Positions 22,022 to 34,828 of a stretch of DNA of 64,000 bases are shown in pieces. The first letter of the stretch is position 1. Every line of letters begins with the position of its first letter. The notes below the pieces were generated by a model. The model worked only from the letters and a program-made list of their open reading frames with translations, did not search any database and was not told the origin of the DNA. The stretch comes from Lepiota brunneoincarnata (taxonomy: Eukaryota; Basidiomycota; Agaricomycetes; Agaricales; Agaricaceae): assembly GCA_023014365.1 (NCBI GenBank), contig JAEBUN010000002.1, positions 1,736,001 through 1,800,000 on the forward strand, read 5' to 3'. Position numbers and translations under genes: made by a program.

Positions 22022-24815
22022 ATGGCCGACGACCATACCACCGTCGCATCTAATACCACAGGCCGTCCAAAGGCACCCAGATCTACTGCATCAGGCAACG
22101 TCCGCGCCAGGCAATCTTCACCCCAAGGCTCAGCAGAAGCGAACTGCGACGGTCGTCCACCCACAAAGCGCGCTCGCAAGGCTATCAACTGCGAGCCCTG
22201 TCGGAACAGCAAACTCAAATGCGATAGGTGCGCCGCCTCCCCCCCCCCCCCCCCATCTCCCAACCTGCCCCCTCTTTACTCACTCACTCCTAAGAAATCG
22301 GCCATGCTCGTCCTGCGTACTGCGGGGTAAGTGCCTCACAGGCTCCGCACCATTTTCGGCAAGTTTAACCTAGTTCCAAGGCACCTCTACAATGTGCTAT
22401 CAGGATGGGAGGGTTCATGAAGGAGACACTGGCCGCGGAGATGACCATCAGTGAGATTCCTCCAGACTTTCTCTCTCCTCTCCCCCACGGCCGACCACTC
22501 TCCCCTTCCTCCAAAGATACACTCGCATCGACCCTGGTCAGGAACTTTCGCGAATTCGACATTCGCTTTCGCTCGTCGAGGCCTATATATATCCCCATCA
22601 TCGTGCCTCCCTTCCCCGTCGCGCCCCAGATCCTGCTAGTACAATCATACCCAAGAAGGAGATCATTGACCCAGATGTAAAAGTGTCATCGTCGCCGGGT
22701 GTAGTAGGCACCCAGACTTCAGGGGGCTACTATGCTGGTCCAACGAGTGCCGCCACTCACTTACTAATGGTGTGTTCTCTCCTTTTCTCTTCCACTCTCG
22801 TTCATGCCTACGAGCAGGCTTCTCAGGGTGAAGGCAAAGAAGACGACACAGAGAACCGGCAGTCTAGTCATGACCTTACTGAGGAATTCGGCCCTGCAGA
22901 GTACGACCGCGACCTACTCGCAATGCTTCCCTCAATAGATATCATTGACGGTCTTATCAACTTCTACTTCGAATACTGCAATTGGATATACCGGGACATC
23001 AATCAGCCCTCCTTTACACAACAGTGGGAGCGCTTCAAGAGCGGCAATTCCTCTGACCGGATAGTTCTCGCTACCGCCTGCGCCATGATGGCATTAGCGA
23101 CACAGTATCTACCAGCCCAGCATCATCTTCTTGAGGGTTTCACAGAAACACCAGAGGAGATTGGCATTAAATTCTGGGAAGTGTCTGGTACTTCACTACA
23201 AAGACGGCTAGCCGAGTCACGTTCCTATACCTTGGAGGTCGTCGAACTATTGCTATGTCGCTGTCATTTCTTGACTATGCTCAAAAATGACAGTGAAGAA
23301 ATATGGCATATCAAGGGCGAGCTTGTGACTATTGCTATGGCAATGGGACTCCACCGCGATCCCAGCAAGTGGAGGAAACGTTGGGACCACCAAACGGCTG
23401 AACGGCGGCGTTGGGCTTGGTGGCACATAGTGCTATTAGAGCGGTAAGTCCAACCTCTCGTTTGTTTCCATTATTGTCAAATATACTCAACGCCTTACAG
23501 TTGGCAAGCTTTCATGTTCGGCAGGCCGTTGGCATTTGCCTCCCACCACTTTGACACTCAACTCCCCTCGTACTGTGATCCCGCTCTCGATAAAACTGGA
23601 CGTCTCTATCTTCCAAACGTCGCCCTCTTCCGTCTGGCGTTTATTCTGGGAGACATTGTTGACGACGCGCTCTCAGTGCGGCCTGTTCCATACGAAAACA
23701 TACAGGCAAATGACCGTGCCCTGACACAATGGATGGAGAACCTTCCTTCCGAACTTGACCTGGATGAGTACCGCGTAGCGCGGAGCTTAGCCTCACCTAA
23801 TATAGGTGTGCGTCGACTGGGCGTCCAGAGCATCATCATTCGCACTTCCTATTACCATATCCGTTTCACCCTCCATCGACCCTATGCCAGTGCCAGTGTC
23901 AACAACAGTGCCGGAACTGGTAAATCATCCAACATTGATGCCAGTAAAACGGCGCAGAGTCTGGAAATAGCAGTCAGTGCTGCCGAAAAGCTGATCACCA
24001 TGGTGGGGCAGTCCCGGCCAGACATCGTCGCTAATGCATCACTAGCAGTTCCCGCGCACATGAATTGGGGGCCATTCCACTGTTTTTCTGCAGCGATGTT
24101 CTTCTCGTTCCAGCTAATAGCCAGTCCCGATCAACCCGGCGCAGGCCTCTTCCGCGCCAGTATCCGCAAGGCCATGTCAACACTGGAACAGTGTCGGGGA
24201 AACGCCGTTGCTGATAAAGCTTTCAATATTTTGCAAACTCTTGCGCCCCTTTACTCTCCGGATTTTCCGCACGAGAATCCTGAATCTCGCGAAAAGGCGC
24301 GGGGTCAAATATTCAGCCATATACGAAAGCTGGCATTCCCCTACTACGATTCCCGTAGTACACGACGGAACGATTCACCAAATGGAAGAGGAACCGTTGG
24401 GTCGCCCACGAATTCAAACTCTGTCAGCCCTCCCTTGGACTGCCTAACGGGACTACCCGCACAAGCATATGATACTGTACAGCCACACAGTATGCCGTCC
24501 ATGCGGTCACCGACAAACATGTACCCTCATGGGCAACCTGGAGGAGGTCACATGCAACCCATCTCCGACTCCCCGCACACGCAAACCGCTATGGTCATCC
24601 CAAGCCAACCTTCAGTGGGTAATGTTGATCCAGCTTACCCAGGATCATACGTAGTGCCCACGCAGCCCATATATGGAGACACTCGAAGTTACAGCCAATA
24701 CATGCATCCAGTAGACGAAAGCGCCATGTGGGGCGCCAGTGTAGGATTTGGGCACGGTGAATGGAACTCGCTCTTGGATGGGCTTGGTGGTCGCACCCAT
24801 GTCCAACAATCATAG
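22022..24815 (+). CDS. Zn2Cys6 fungal-specific transcription factor
   Basis: Nuclear regulator with an N-terminal binuclear zinc cluster and a middle homology region (Fungal_trans). The cluster starts INCEPCRNSKLKCDR and, after an intron, continues NRPCSSCVLRG with a last Cys in the next exon (TSTMC), so the six cysteines are spread over three exons. A short coiled-coil-like linker follows (DPGQELSRIRHSLSLVEAYI). The middle region includes FYFEYCNWIYRDI, MAMGLHRDPSKW and RRRWAWWHIVLLER, then after an intron FMFGRPLAFASHHFDTQLP. The C-terminal ~180 residues are Ser/Pro/His/Gln-rich, a possible activation domain. About 780 residues. Target genes cannot be inferred; the neighbours are not an obvious cluster. 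Confidence 0.9.
22239..22254 (+). repeat. Run of 16 C inside zinc-cluster intron
   Basis: Uninterrupted C16 tract in the short intron that splits the two halves of the zinc cluster. Such runs are mutable and prone to sequencing error; it lies outside coding sequence in the splice model. Confidence 0.9.
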
Positions 24816-25109
24816 CTGGCGTTCGCCAGTTTCTTAGCGACTTTTAACGGACCACATATATTCATTCACCCACAATCCGCATTCGCTATCTATTATCACA
24901 ATCGTTGGGGGAAAAAAAACTGTATTGCATCCCTGCTGTTTCCATTCCACCACCATATGTCATTGCGCAAGTTACCCTACTCGCACTTATCTTGCCACTC
25001 TGTTTTGGGTATTGTATCATGTAGCTGTATAGATTAAATATATGTATCCCAGGAGGAACTACCCGATGGGAGTATGGTAATGAGACGAGTAACAAGTAAG
25101 AGGGGACGG

Positions 25110-28100
25110 TCATCGGGACTCGTGTGAGAGTTTTTGTAGGCGCTTGAATCGGCCGTTCAACTCTGACCGCAGCTGGGCAAGATGCGGAAGGGGCTTGTCT
25201 TGTTCAGCAGCTGTCACCAACACCTGATCGAGGAGGTTGTACGGCAGCCATGTTGCACCAGCATTCCTCGGTGATTGCCGTGCGAGAGCAGAATCCGACT
25301 ACGATGATTGGTGAACCACTGAATGAGTGGGAGAAGGAATCTGACCTTGTGCAGTATTGACAGTGAGCGATCCACAGCAAGGTCCATGCGTTCATACCGC
25401 AGCGCAGCTCGGACCAGATATTCAGGCTGGTGCTTCTGTGTCCCCAATCAGCACTCTGGAATAAGGTACAAGCGCAATTCAAATATACCTCTAGTGTCTG
25501 AACAAGCCACTGGGGTGCTGTTGAGCCCCCATCAAATGTCAAGATTGTTTCCAACACCGCTTTGAATACTCATAGTCCGTCTGGGCGCTGTCATGCCTCT
25601 CAAGCGATAGTTGCAGGTAGTTCCAGCCTCGCTCCGCGGGTGTTCTTGACCAGGAAGATACTTTGTCTGTGAGCAACCAATCCGCCTCGTCTTCTTGACT
25701 GTAAACGTATCCGAGTCAGACGATAATCAGCAGCATTTGCAAACTCACTGTATTCCGTCGCAGTTTCTCGATAGCCTCAGGCATCGTGTGGCTAATTGTG
25801 TGAACACCTCTCTCATGTCAACATTCAATGCGCGAGCTGTGGTCAGCGCTTGATCATAATAGTTCATGTGAGCAAGTCGCAGCACAATCAGGGCGGGAGG
25901 TAAGAGGAACTCTGTTTAATTAAGATCAGGACTCGAAACAGAGAGAGTTGTCGCCAACCAACCTTGAGAAGTCAGCAAGGTAGGATCCTTCCGCAGAATG
26001 TCAATTTGCGCTCGCAGCAAGGCACAGTCATACTGCATATCTGAGAGGTGGACTATTGCGGCATCATATTTCCGGGACGAGTATCGATTGTCAGGAATGC
26101 GATTAAGGATGACCCGCCGACTGCGAGCCTGCAAAACTACTATAAGATTATACGGAATGAAAGGCATAGTCGATCCCTACCGCATTGCCAGACTTAGGAA
26201 CAGTTACCCAGGCATTTTTGCTGTCGACCAACGACAAGGCGTTGATTGCGATCATGTATGCCTCTAGCTGTGCTTGTGCTGTTTCGACGAACGAGGCCAC
26301 GTCGGCGATACTCGCGGCTAGCTTTTGCGCTTGTTGATACATGGTAAGAGCGCCTGCAATATAAGATAAGGATAAAAGAAGAGGGAAATGCGGACTTACC
26401 ATCACGGTAGTTACCCCTCCGCACATACCAAGTGTACAATATATGCGCGTAAGCAGGCCGAGACTTGGGTTCAGCATTTCGCGCCTTAAAGGAAAGAGCG
26501 GCTTCGACCTCATTGGCGACGCCGGCAAAGTCGAAAGAGATGAAAGTATCTATGGCCCCATTTTCACACATCTGAAAAGTCAAATGGCTAACACACTCCC
26601 GTTTTCTGGAAATCATTAGTAGTTATCATATGCGGCCAGTACTACGATACTCACTGTTTTTCGTAGGGGGTTGCCATCAACACTGCGTAGGCGTCGTCAT
26701 ACCTGCTGAGATCGAGGTAGCCCTTGATGATGATATACCATAGAGAGGATGTATCGACATCGTGGGGCGCCGCGGAAATAGCCAATTGCGCAAATAAGAC
26801 TTCATAGTGGATTAGCAAATGGTTTTTGAACATTTCCGATACGTGGACGTAGAATGCAAAGGGGGAACCGAATATACGAGCAGATGGTATTGCGACGAGC
26901 AAAGCCTCGCGGTCTTCTTGGGATAGTGCGCTATCGGCACCTGCAGAACGTTTGAGCATGGTCGCAGAGAACATGACTACACTACTAACCGAAGCTTGCC
27001 GCTAGTTTTTCCAATAGCTGAGCCGCATCGGCGGGTCGACCGTTCTGAAGCCAGACCGAAGCAAGCACAAATACAGCACCGGGAGCGCGAGGGAGCCAGG
27101 CGAGTAGATCCCTGGCGGCATCATATAAACCCAGTAATCGAACCTTTTCGCAAAGCAAGATCTCGTGCTGGGTCGCATTCGCAGGTGATATAGATTGTAA
27201 TAACCCGGTCGAGTCCAGGAAATGATGCGCCGCTGCAGGCAAGCTACTTCTCGTTTCGCCTTGGGATAGAAGCAGGTGGATCAATGAGCATCCGGGAGTG
27301 AATGTCGGTGTGCCATTGCCACTCGAAAAATTCATGTTATGCATTCGAAGAACTACGTCGTCGGAACCCGCTCGATCGGACGAACGACCCGGTTGCCCTG
27401 CCGATGGTCTTGCTGGCTGACTTGCAACCTGACGTAACATTGCCACACCGCGGAACACAGCGAAAACCTCCGCCAATAACGATGGGTCCCATGCTGAAAG
27501 ATCTTCCGCGACGAAGAAAAACAAGACCATCAGCAACAGACAAAGGTCATAACGTGCACTGATGGAAGTCATGACATACGCGACTGTCAAACCTGCGAAT
27601 ATCTCGGACAGATTTTCAGTCACTGGAATTGTGGCATCGTCCTCCTCCTGCTTGACCTCGACGTCGAATCCACCAATGACATCGAGAGCAGCCCGAACGG
27701 CAGCATCCAGATCACCCACACTCTGTAGCCGACCAGTGAACCACTCTGCTGAACCATCAGCTAGTGCTTCCCCGAAACCAACGCGGTGGGCCTGATCTTG
27801 CAAGATATCGGCGAAGGGAAAGGCGATTTCCTGGTGTAGGATATCTACTATGCGATCCTGCACCGTCGTCATCACCTGCGGTCCTACTTCCGAGCGTAGT
27901 TTCCACAGAATGGATAATAGATCATACTGAGGATCAAGTCCAGCGGCATTTCGAAGTATAAGGCGCTGCAACTGAACAGGCAGATCCTCGTTTACGAGCA
28001 GCCCTACTCGCTCTCTCTCCATTATTACAACGCCATCCTGATCTTTAACACCCAGCACTAGCGGCCACCGGGCGCTACGCTCGATTTCGCGACAACGGGC

Positions 28101-29652
28101 AATGAAACCTTCCCAGTCGCGTTTCAGAGCCGTCCAATATGTCGCATATTGGGCAGCACCTGTTCGAGAGTCACGGTTCAGTTTAACGGTGCAACCAACA
28201 ACGGCAGCTATTTGCTCTTCAACGGTCGTGTATAATGCCGTTAACTGAGGGGGAGGGGGAGCCGGAAGAGAAAGACAGGCATCGGTGTATTGATCGATGG
28301 CCGTTTTGAGAGTTAGGGGAGAGAAGACACTGGGCCTCATCAAGGCCTCGAGATATTTATCAGTCAGGGAACCGGGAGCGAGCAATTGTTCCTCCATATA
28401 TGCAGGAGTCAACTCTGGCTCGTTGACGTAGGAGGCTACTCGCCAACGTGGTCGAAATTCTTCATATTGCGGTTCATCCAGCTGAAGCCCCACCATCTCT
28501 ACCAATGATCTCCCTTGGCGTTCCCAAAGGGTGTATAGAACACTGTCAAAAATGATGAAATCTTGCAGATAGGAATGAATAGTATTTTTGGAGCACTCGA
28601 ACGTTCCTGTATCATGCAGGTGATCCGCATAGGTCTCAAACAACCTGAAGATGCCCCCACATGTCGTTGCGGAAACGGTGGGAACGAAGGCTAACACATA
28701 GACTCGATCTCTATGCGAAAAAGCCTTGAGTAAGGTCTGGGGCGAAGCGTCAAGTAATGGTTGCTTAATCCCACTGGCAGATGACCCGGGTGATGATGAT
28801 ACTTGGCTCCCATGTAAGCTGAGATTTTTACTCGAGACACAACCAACTTTGGCCTTCCATAAGCGCAGGGTGCGGTCCCGCGACATAGTCCAGATGTGAC
28901 CAAGGTCAGTAGGCCAAGGATAACTTGCGACAGAAATAATGTCTCCGCTATTGGGTGCATTGGATTGCAGCGGTAGGAAAGAGGTCAACGATGTGAGGAA
29001 GGAGCCGTGGTTAAATATTGACTCTGCCCACTCTTTTGCAAATTCAGCTATTAGAAATCGAATACAAAGGCGCGTCAACCTACCCTCCTGACCATTCATC
29101 CCCTGTTGAGTTGGCTTCTAGGTGAAGTATGGAAGCATTGGGCAGTGCGACCGTTACCGAATGTACCCCTTCTACATGCACCAGCGGCTTTTCGGTTTCG
29201 GGGAAATTGAGGATGTGATATTCGCGGGGCCATACAATGTCACTTTGATTTTGCCATAGATTCCGACCATCGATTGAGACGATGAGCCGATACAAGGACC
29301 CCGTATCCGTGACTGCAATAATCTGCAGAGATTCCGAGGCCGTTGAGAAGAGCCCGACCCCAGGGAGGACAGTTGCAGGGAAGACAAAACGAATGGGTGC
29401 GACGTTATAGGACAAAGAAAGGAGCTCTGTGATTATTCCACCATGTAGGAGCCGCAGTGCTATGGCGCCATGGTTCTGAGTGTTGAGTACTGACGAGAAA
29501 ATGGCGTGTTCCGGGTGAACATCAGACTCTTGAGGGTTTGGTGGAAGTGGGGATTTCTGGCGCGTCGTACGGATGGGGATGGAATTTGGCTGTTGCACGT
29601 AGAGAGGAGAGAGCGGCGTCGAAACCAGAAAACCCTCTTCAACATCAGCCAT
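25110..29652 (-). CDS. NUP120: Nucleoporin Nup120/Nup160, with one apparent frame break near the 3' end
   Basis: Scaffold nucleoporin of the Y-shaped (Nup84/Nup107) complex of the nuclear pore. Start at 29652 (ADVEEGFLV after Met). The N-terminal half forms a beta-propeller (SYPWPTDLGHIWTMSRDRTLRLW), the C-terminal half an alpha solenoid (for example RYDDAYAVLMATP and LRLAHMNYYDQALTTARAL). The coding frame can be followed through about ten short introns to HESR and TGA at 25110-25112. At 25559-25563 the frame must jump one base between ERHDSAQTDYEYSK and VLETILTF; no GT-AG intron fits there. Around 1,380 residues, usual for the family. Final exon pair joins across 47 nt (donor gtcaga). Confidence 0.87.
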
Positions 29653-32121
29653 GGCCAAAGTGGAAAGAATGAGAAAGACGCGTTGATGGAAAGTTCTCAC
29701 GCTCGTATTTCCACCTTTGATCTACCGCTCACTCACTCTCAGCTTACAAGCGTGAAACGTATATTACTAGACACAGATGGCTGGAACTTTTAAGGGAATC
29801 CCACAATGCGACCCAGCAGAATCCCTAGTCAGATTTTCTCTGCCGTTCCCGAGGCTAGCCCTTGCTTTCGTGGCTTTCAGTCGAAAGAGCTTATAACAAC
29901 CTCTCCGTGTAAGGCCGTCAACAGTATCTAGTCCTTGAGCAATTATTACTCCTGGACAACCATTATCCAGGCGACTTCTCCGAGGGCGAGCTGGAGCCAC
30001 AGACCCGCGACTCCGGTTATGCTCTACGTGTGGCTTGCTGCCACACTACTGCATTTCTTGATCTGGCGTCTCTTTCATGGGAGTGTGCATAACACTATCT
30101 TGTCTCAAGAACGGACCACTTTACTCATTCACACCCTACGTTTAATTTCCACGGATGCATTGACCTCAACAATGAAGCTTCCGACATTTCAAAGGCTTGG
30201 AACCCCGTTGAAACTCTGCCACGACAACAACCCGAAAATGAACTTACACATCGTATCAATGGCGTACCACAAATTGGCTGTTTGCGGCTGGTTCAGAACA
30301 CTTACGCCAGCAGATGGGTAACACGAAAGTTTGCTCAAATCACCGGTGAACTTATCCTGCCTGGCATTTGCAGCGTGTCCCCTCCGCACGGATGCTAGCT
30401 TCGGTTGACGTTGATGGTTCAATAGATCGACCTGTTGTTTTTGACAGACAGTAGGATCCAACTGCCTTGCTCGATCACACCTCTCCAGCCCCCCTAACCC
30501 CCCTGCGCAAAGAATCATCCTGTTTCGCCCAGCGCCCTTCTTTCCCCGTACGCACGCAGTGCGTTTACCGATGGTGGCCCCAGGACGTGACGATTGATAC
30601 GATGTCGCCACTATTGACACGAGTCTATCCCGAGATGGCTCGCGGCGCCGCATGCGAGAGGCAACAGGTTGACTTGGACGAGGGTGATATAACCGACCTA
30701 CGGAATTGTGGTTTTTCCTTCTTAGGTATGTTGAAACCTGACCGACTGGTCCTACAAGAAATCATTCTCAGGGGGCTGCTCTGACACACTGAATCACCTG
30801 CACCACTGTGGTTCAAGAAGAATTATTGGCTGAGAGAAGCTAAACGGAAAAACGAGGCTGAGTAAAGCGGTGGATATAGCCTTGAGCCACTCGCCCACGC
30901 ATTTGCTACGTATCCCAGAATGTATACCTGAACGGAAAGAACAATCGCGGAGCTTGGATCGCTGCACGCGTATGCGGTAATGCACGACATCATACTTTAA
31001 CTGCATCATGCCACTTTCTCCAAGATGAGCCCGACAGAACAGTCGCTTTTCTGCCATGAACAGAAGCCACCCCAACAGCGTGCCCACGTTCACTCGTTCA
31101 TTCCCCGATTCCTCGGTTTATTGATACCACCTCCGCTTTCCCCTTCGGGGCTGCCTCCTCAGGGAAACCAGCATTCACCGTCTCCCGCGATCTACGCAAG
31201 AGTCGAAAGGTATCGGGTCCCATCTCCAGCCCTTTTGGCACAGATATATCGTCAAATCCGTCGCCTCCCGTATCAGCTTGATGGGTTCTGATCGTTCGCT
31301 CCGATGAGGCGGCTTATTTCTCGAAGTATGCGACATGACTATACGCCTATCGGGACCTGTTTGAATTAAAGCTGGTTCGGTGCTTTGATAAATTGAATGT
31401 AAGCCTTAAAAACAACCCGGCAATTTTAAATCTCAGGATCACGATCGGGCTCGCTGTCAAGCGTCCGCTGGCACAGGCATCCTCGAATATGTCGCTTCTG
31501 CCTGCCATAGCGACTAATACTTTACACTAGCCTCGAGAAAAACGTCAGGCGCTTCACCAGGCAGCTATAGGTTCTCCTAAATTGGGTAGGCCTGGAAGCG
31601 CTTTGATCCCGACCCGCGACGTCAGATCGATTCATCCCAGTGCGATATTAACCGATCGTTTGCCATGATTGTCTACAGGACCCTGTTCTGTGGTCGTGGC
31701 ATTGTATCTCATTGGCGGGTTTGGATACGCAGCAAGCTCGCACAAGCTGCTATGAACCCTATAGATCACCCAACGGTGACTAGGCCTTTGATGGTAGAAC
31801 CGTCAAACAATGATGCTAACTCAACCCCTCGCGAAGTGCATCTTCGTGGTAATGAACCTCATATGTCGGCTCCAGCGCTGATGTGTGTGCGATCCTGCAT
31901 TGATGACCTGAAAGTGGCGTCCAGTTCCGTACCCACAGCACGATCCAATTCAAGAAATCTAGGCGGCATGTTGACCTCGTTGTTGTACCTTGGGGAACAT
32001 ATAAATGGTGCAGCAGCGGACGATGAGGACCTCAGTTTCTTGGTCACTCGTCTGCACCTCTATTTCAAGTGGACCACCTCCTTAACTTTCTTCGTATTTA
32101 CCTTCGAGGTAAGTAACGGCT
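29653..32121. other. 2.5 kb interval without a recognisable gene
   Basis: Between the NUP160 start and the small gene at 32122. Several open frames of 90-185 codons occur on both strands (for example 29935-30321 plus, 30189-30653 minus, 31665-32222 plus) but none shows a domain, a consistent splice pattern or convincing protein composition. No terminal repeats, transposase or reverse transcriptase motifs were recognised. It may hold long regulatory sequence, a noncoding RNA or decayed genes. Confidence 0.4.
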
Positions 32122-32926
32122 ATGGTCATGTTTACGAAGGACTTGCCAACGATTGGGATAAAAGTAAAATTTATTATCATGGCCGACATGGAGCGCTTTG
32201 GTGCCATCCTCTTCCCCTCTGACGGTAGGAGACCATCGACTGTTGGAACGATTCTCGTACTGATGCGATGCAGGTCGTCCTCCTACGGTTGTCAGTCTCA
32301 TGACCAGGTCAGACTGCAGCGACCTGCGAAGACGCAGGTGAAACTTACATTATCCATCCCTTTAGCCCACTTCACTACGCTCCCCACCACGGTGCTTACG
32401 GGAGTTCGACGTCCCGTGTTCCACACCCCGAAGTGTTTATGGATTATGTATGTCACCGTTCCTGATGCTGAATCACTACCGACAGCAAACTGGCTTTTAG
32501 ATCGCCGAAAAGCTTGGGCCTCGTGCATGGAAGTACCAGGTGTGTAATAAATTTCCGTTTCGTTATCCAAATCTTACGTGAAACACGCTTGCCGATATGT
32601 AGCTCATCGAATCTCTTGACGGCATGAACAAGAAGTTCTCGAGCCCCTATGTTATATTCTACCCTACAGTTTCTCGGGACGATATGCCCTTCCCGATCAA
32701 CAAATCCATACGCGACCTTCAAGGGTCCGCATTCCGGGAAGAAATGGCCTGGCGGGGCAACATTGTCGTGGGCAGGTACACCGGCCATCCCTTCACAAAC
32801 TTAATCAACGCCTCCATGGCTGATTATCCTATCGTGAAGAACTATTTCATGACTCACGGCTGTGTTCCGGGCGCACAATGCTCGGTATTCTCCTTCGACG
32901 CCGTCAGCTTCGTTCCTCTGCAGTAG
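32122..32926 (+). CDS. Small conserved-looking fungal protein, unknown function
   Basis: No known domain recognised. The model starts at the ATG at 32122 (VMFTKDLPTIGIKVKF after Met) and uses short GT-AG introns, about 32219-32269, 32314-32365, 32449-32499 and 32560-32599, to give roughly 205 residues in a continuous frame: MERFGAILFPSDG, then HPEVFMDYIAEKLGPRAWKY, then SSPYVIFYPTVSRDDMPF and TNLINASMADYPIVKNYFMT. The consistent splicing and dense aromatic/charged pattern argue for a real folded protein; no membrane segment or signal peptide. Stop TAG 32924-32926. Convergent with the heme-binding protein gene. Memory suggests relatives in other agarics, not verified. Confidence 0.65.
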
Positions 32927-33137
32927 ATTTGAGCGGAGCGCCACAATGGGTTCCCTTCGGCGGAGCCGACCCCTCGCAGAACTGAACATTGCATTACTCT
33001 CATCTATCTGCCCCACCCCATAGATCGTCGTTATCGGTCGTTATCAGTGATATGCACGCGGACCTTCAGGCAATTCATCGCACATACATAATTATGACAA
33101 GATTTACAGCATCATATATGAATATGTATAGATAGGG

Positions 33138-34282
33138 TCATAGTTCCTCATGGTTTTCCCCTTTTGCTTTTTGAGCAGCAGCGGCCTTGTCTTCGCGCTC
33201 TTGGCGTTGCTTCTCGGCTTTCTTGGGATCGCAGTGTTCGGGTATTGGACTTGACGGATCGATTGGTTTATGGGAAACACGGCCAACTTTTGAATAATCT
33301 TTATGCTCTTCGTAGAATTTCTTCCAATGTTCAACACTCTGCACGGCAGGCAGTGGGTCAGGATCAGTCAGGGAGGGCGGAATTAGAACACACCTTCATC
33401 TCAGCCTCTGAAAGACCACGGAGGTCGTGTGTTCTATGATCCTTGAAACAGCCCGTAGCAAATGCTCGAGCGGCGTCGATACCAGCGCTAAAGGCGTTTG
33501 AGTTCAGATACGGGAACCTGAGAAGTTCCAGCTCTTAACGTACAGGATGTGATAGGATCCACCCGGCTGGTATGCCTTGCCTTTAGTCACGTCGTAGACA
33601 TCTCCGTCAATCTACGTGAGGGTTTGAAAGTCTGGCGGTCATCAAGAAGTTATATCAACTCACAGCTAAATAGATGGGCTTGTCGGGATCACTCCCATCG
33701 AATTGAGCCAACAACCGCTCAGAGAACAGCCTTTCGTTTTTCTATATCGCAAAAATCCATTGAGTCCCTCTGCCCGGCAAACAGTCAGAACCGCACCCAC
33801 TTACCGGCAGGTAGGTCTTCAATTGCAGCCATTGGCTCTCATGCTCCCATAGAAAGCTTCCTGTGATGAATTTCCCCGCGAGGGTGACAATCAGCAGCAG
33901 GTAGATAATGAACTTGACGAGTCCCCACAAGCCAACTTCCTCCACGGCAGTCGGGTCGGGTTCCAAGGGGCCAACTTTCTCCCCCTGTGCAATCTTCTCG
34001 TCTCGTTCTTGCTTCTTCTTCAGCCATTCAACGTGCAGTGCTTCCTGTTTCCCCCGGTATTCCTTGTAACTGCGGAAAAATTCAAGTAATGAGCGCACAG
34101 CAGCTACCAGACCGCGATGAAGAGGTCGAAACGTACGCCAGGAAGGGTCGATTAGCAGGCTTTGTCGAGACCATTCGATTAGGGATGGCCGGGTCCTTGA
34201 CTTTGGGGTCCGAGGGACCACCAGGGTGTTCAATATATGGTGGCATTGGTTCGCCACCGGCCATTTCTTTGAGCCAGGACAT
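33138..34282 (-). CDS. Membrane-associated cytochrome b5-like heme/steroid-binding protein (MAPR family)
   Basis: Relative of membrane-associated progesterone receptors (Dap1 group), heme-binding proteins that support ER cytochrome P450 and sterol metabolism. Exon 1 starts at 34282 (SWLKEMAGGEPMPP after Met). A charged helix (YKEYRGKQEALHVEWLKKKQ) precedes one hydrophobic span (VGLWGLVKFIIYLLLIVTLAG). The b5-like domain follows: PIYLAIDGDVYDVTKGKAYQPGG, then YHILAGIDAARAFATGCF, then LRGLSEAEMKSVEHW. The C terminus is basic/Lys-rich. Six exons, all phases agree. A partner P450 or sterol enzyme is not in the window. Longer than Dap1 because of the N-terminal extension. Confidence 0.83.
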
Positions 34283-34828
34283 GAGGCCAGCGGAAATTAA
34301 AGGATCTGTTGAGCGAGTTGGCCGCGAGATTGTTGTCAGCGGTTAGAAATGCTTCGTCTCATCACGTGGGACGAAACACGTTCGTTTGGACGGATTGCCG
34401 GTTACCAGTTATCCGCTGACCTTGTCAACTACCCTGGGTCGTCATATGATGCGTTTCGATGCAGCAAGGCTGGTGGATGTAGAGATTTAGAAAAATGTCA
34501 TTAAGTAAGTTTACCCAGTATTCGAGGATGGAGTGTAGTGTAGGGGGTTTGGAATTAAGAACGAGAAGAACGATGATGTGTTTCTCCTGTCATAAGGGGA
34601 CAGAAAGGCAGAGAAATAATGCTTGGAGGGTGAAAAATGCAAAACATTGAGACAGAAAACTAGAAAAGAAAAACAAAAGAACAATCCAGCCTCAAGAACG
34701 CAATCCATGAGTGAGCTACGGGAATTAAAGAGGTAGGGAAAATTATTTTCTGACAAGAAAAGGAGATATGCATAGAGATCGAAAGGAATCGCCCGAGTGG
34801 AGACTAGCATACTCAAGCCATGACTGAA
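34283..34828. other. Intergenic between two minus-strand genes
   Basis: Promoter side of the heme-binding protein gene and 3' flank of the RGS gene. A/T- and A/G-rich; no RNA gene or repeat recognised. Confidence 0.45.

Noticed and set aside
30189..30653. 154-codon minus-strand open frame
   Set aside because: Composition is Arg/Cys-rich and patternless, with no motif; typical of chance frames in a gene-poor tract.
31665..32222. 185-codon open frame upstream of and overlapping the small orphan gene
   Set aside because: Its 3' end overlaps the better supported gene in another frame, it shows no domain, and no splice pattern links it to that gene.
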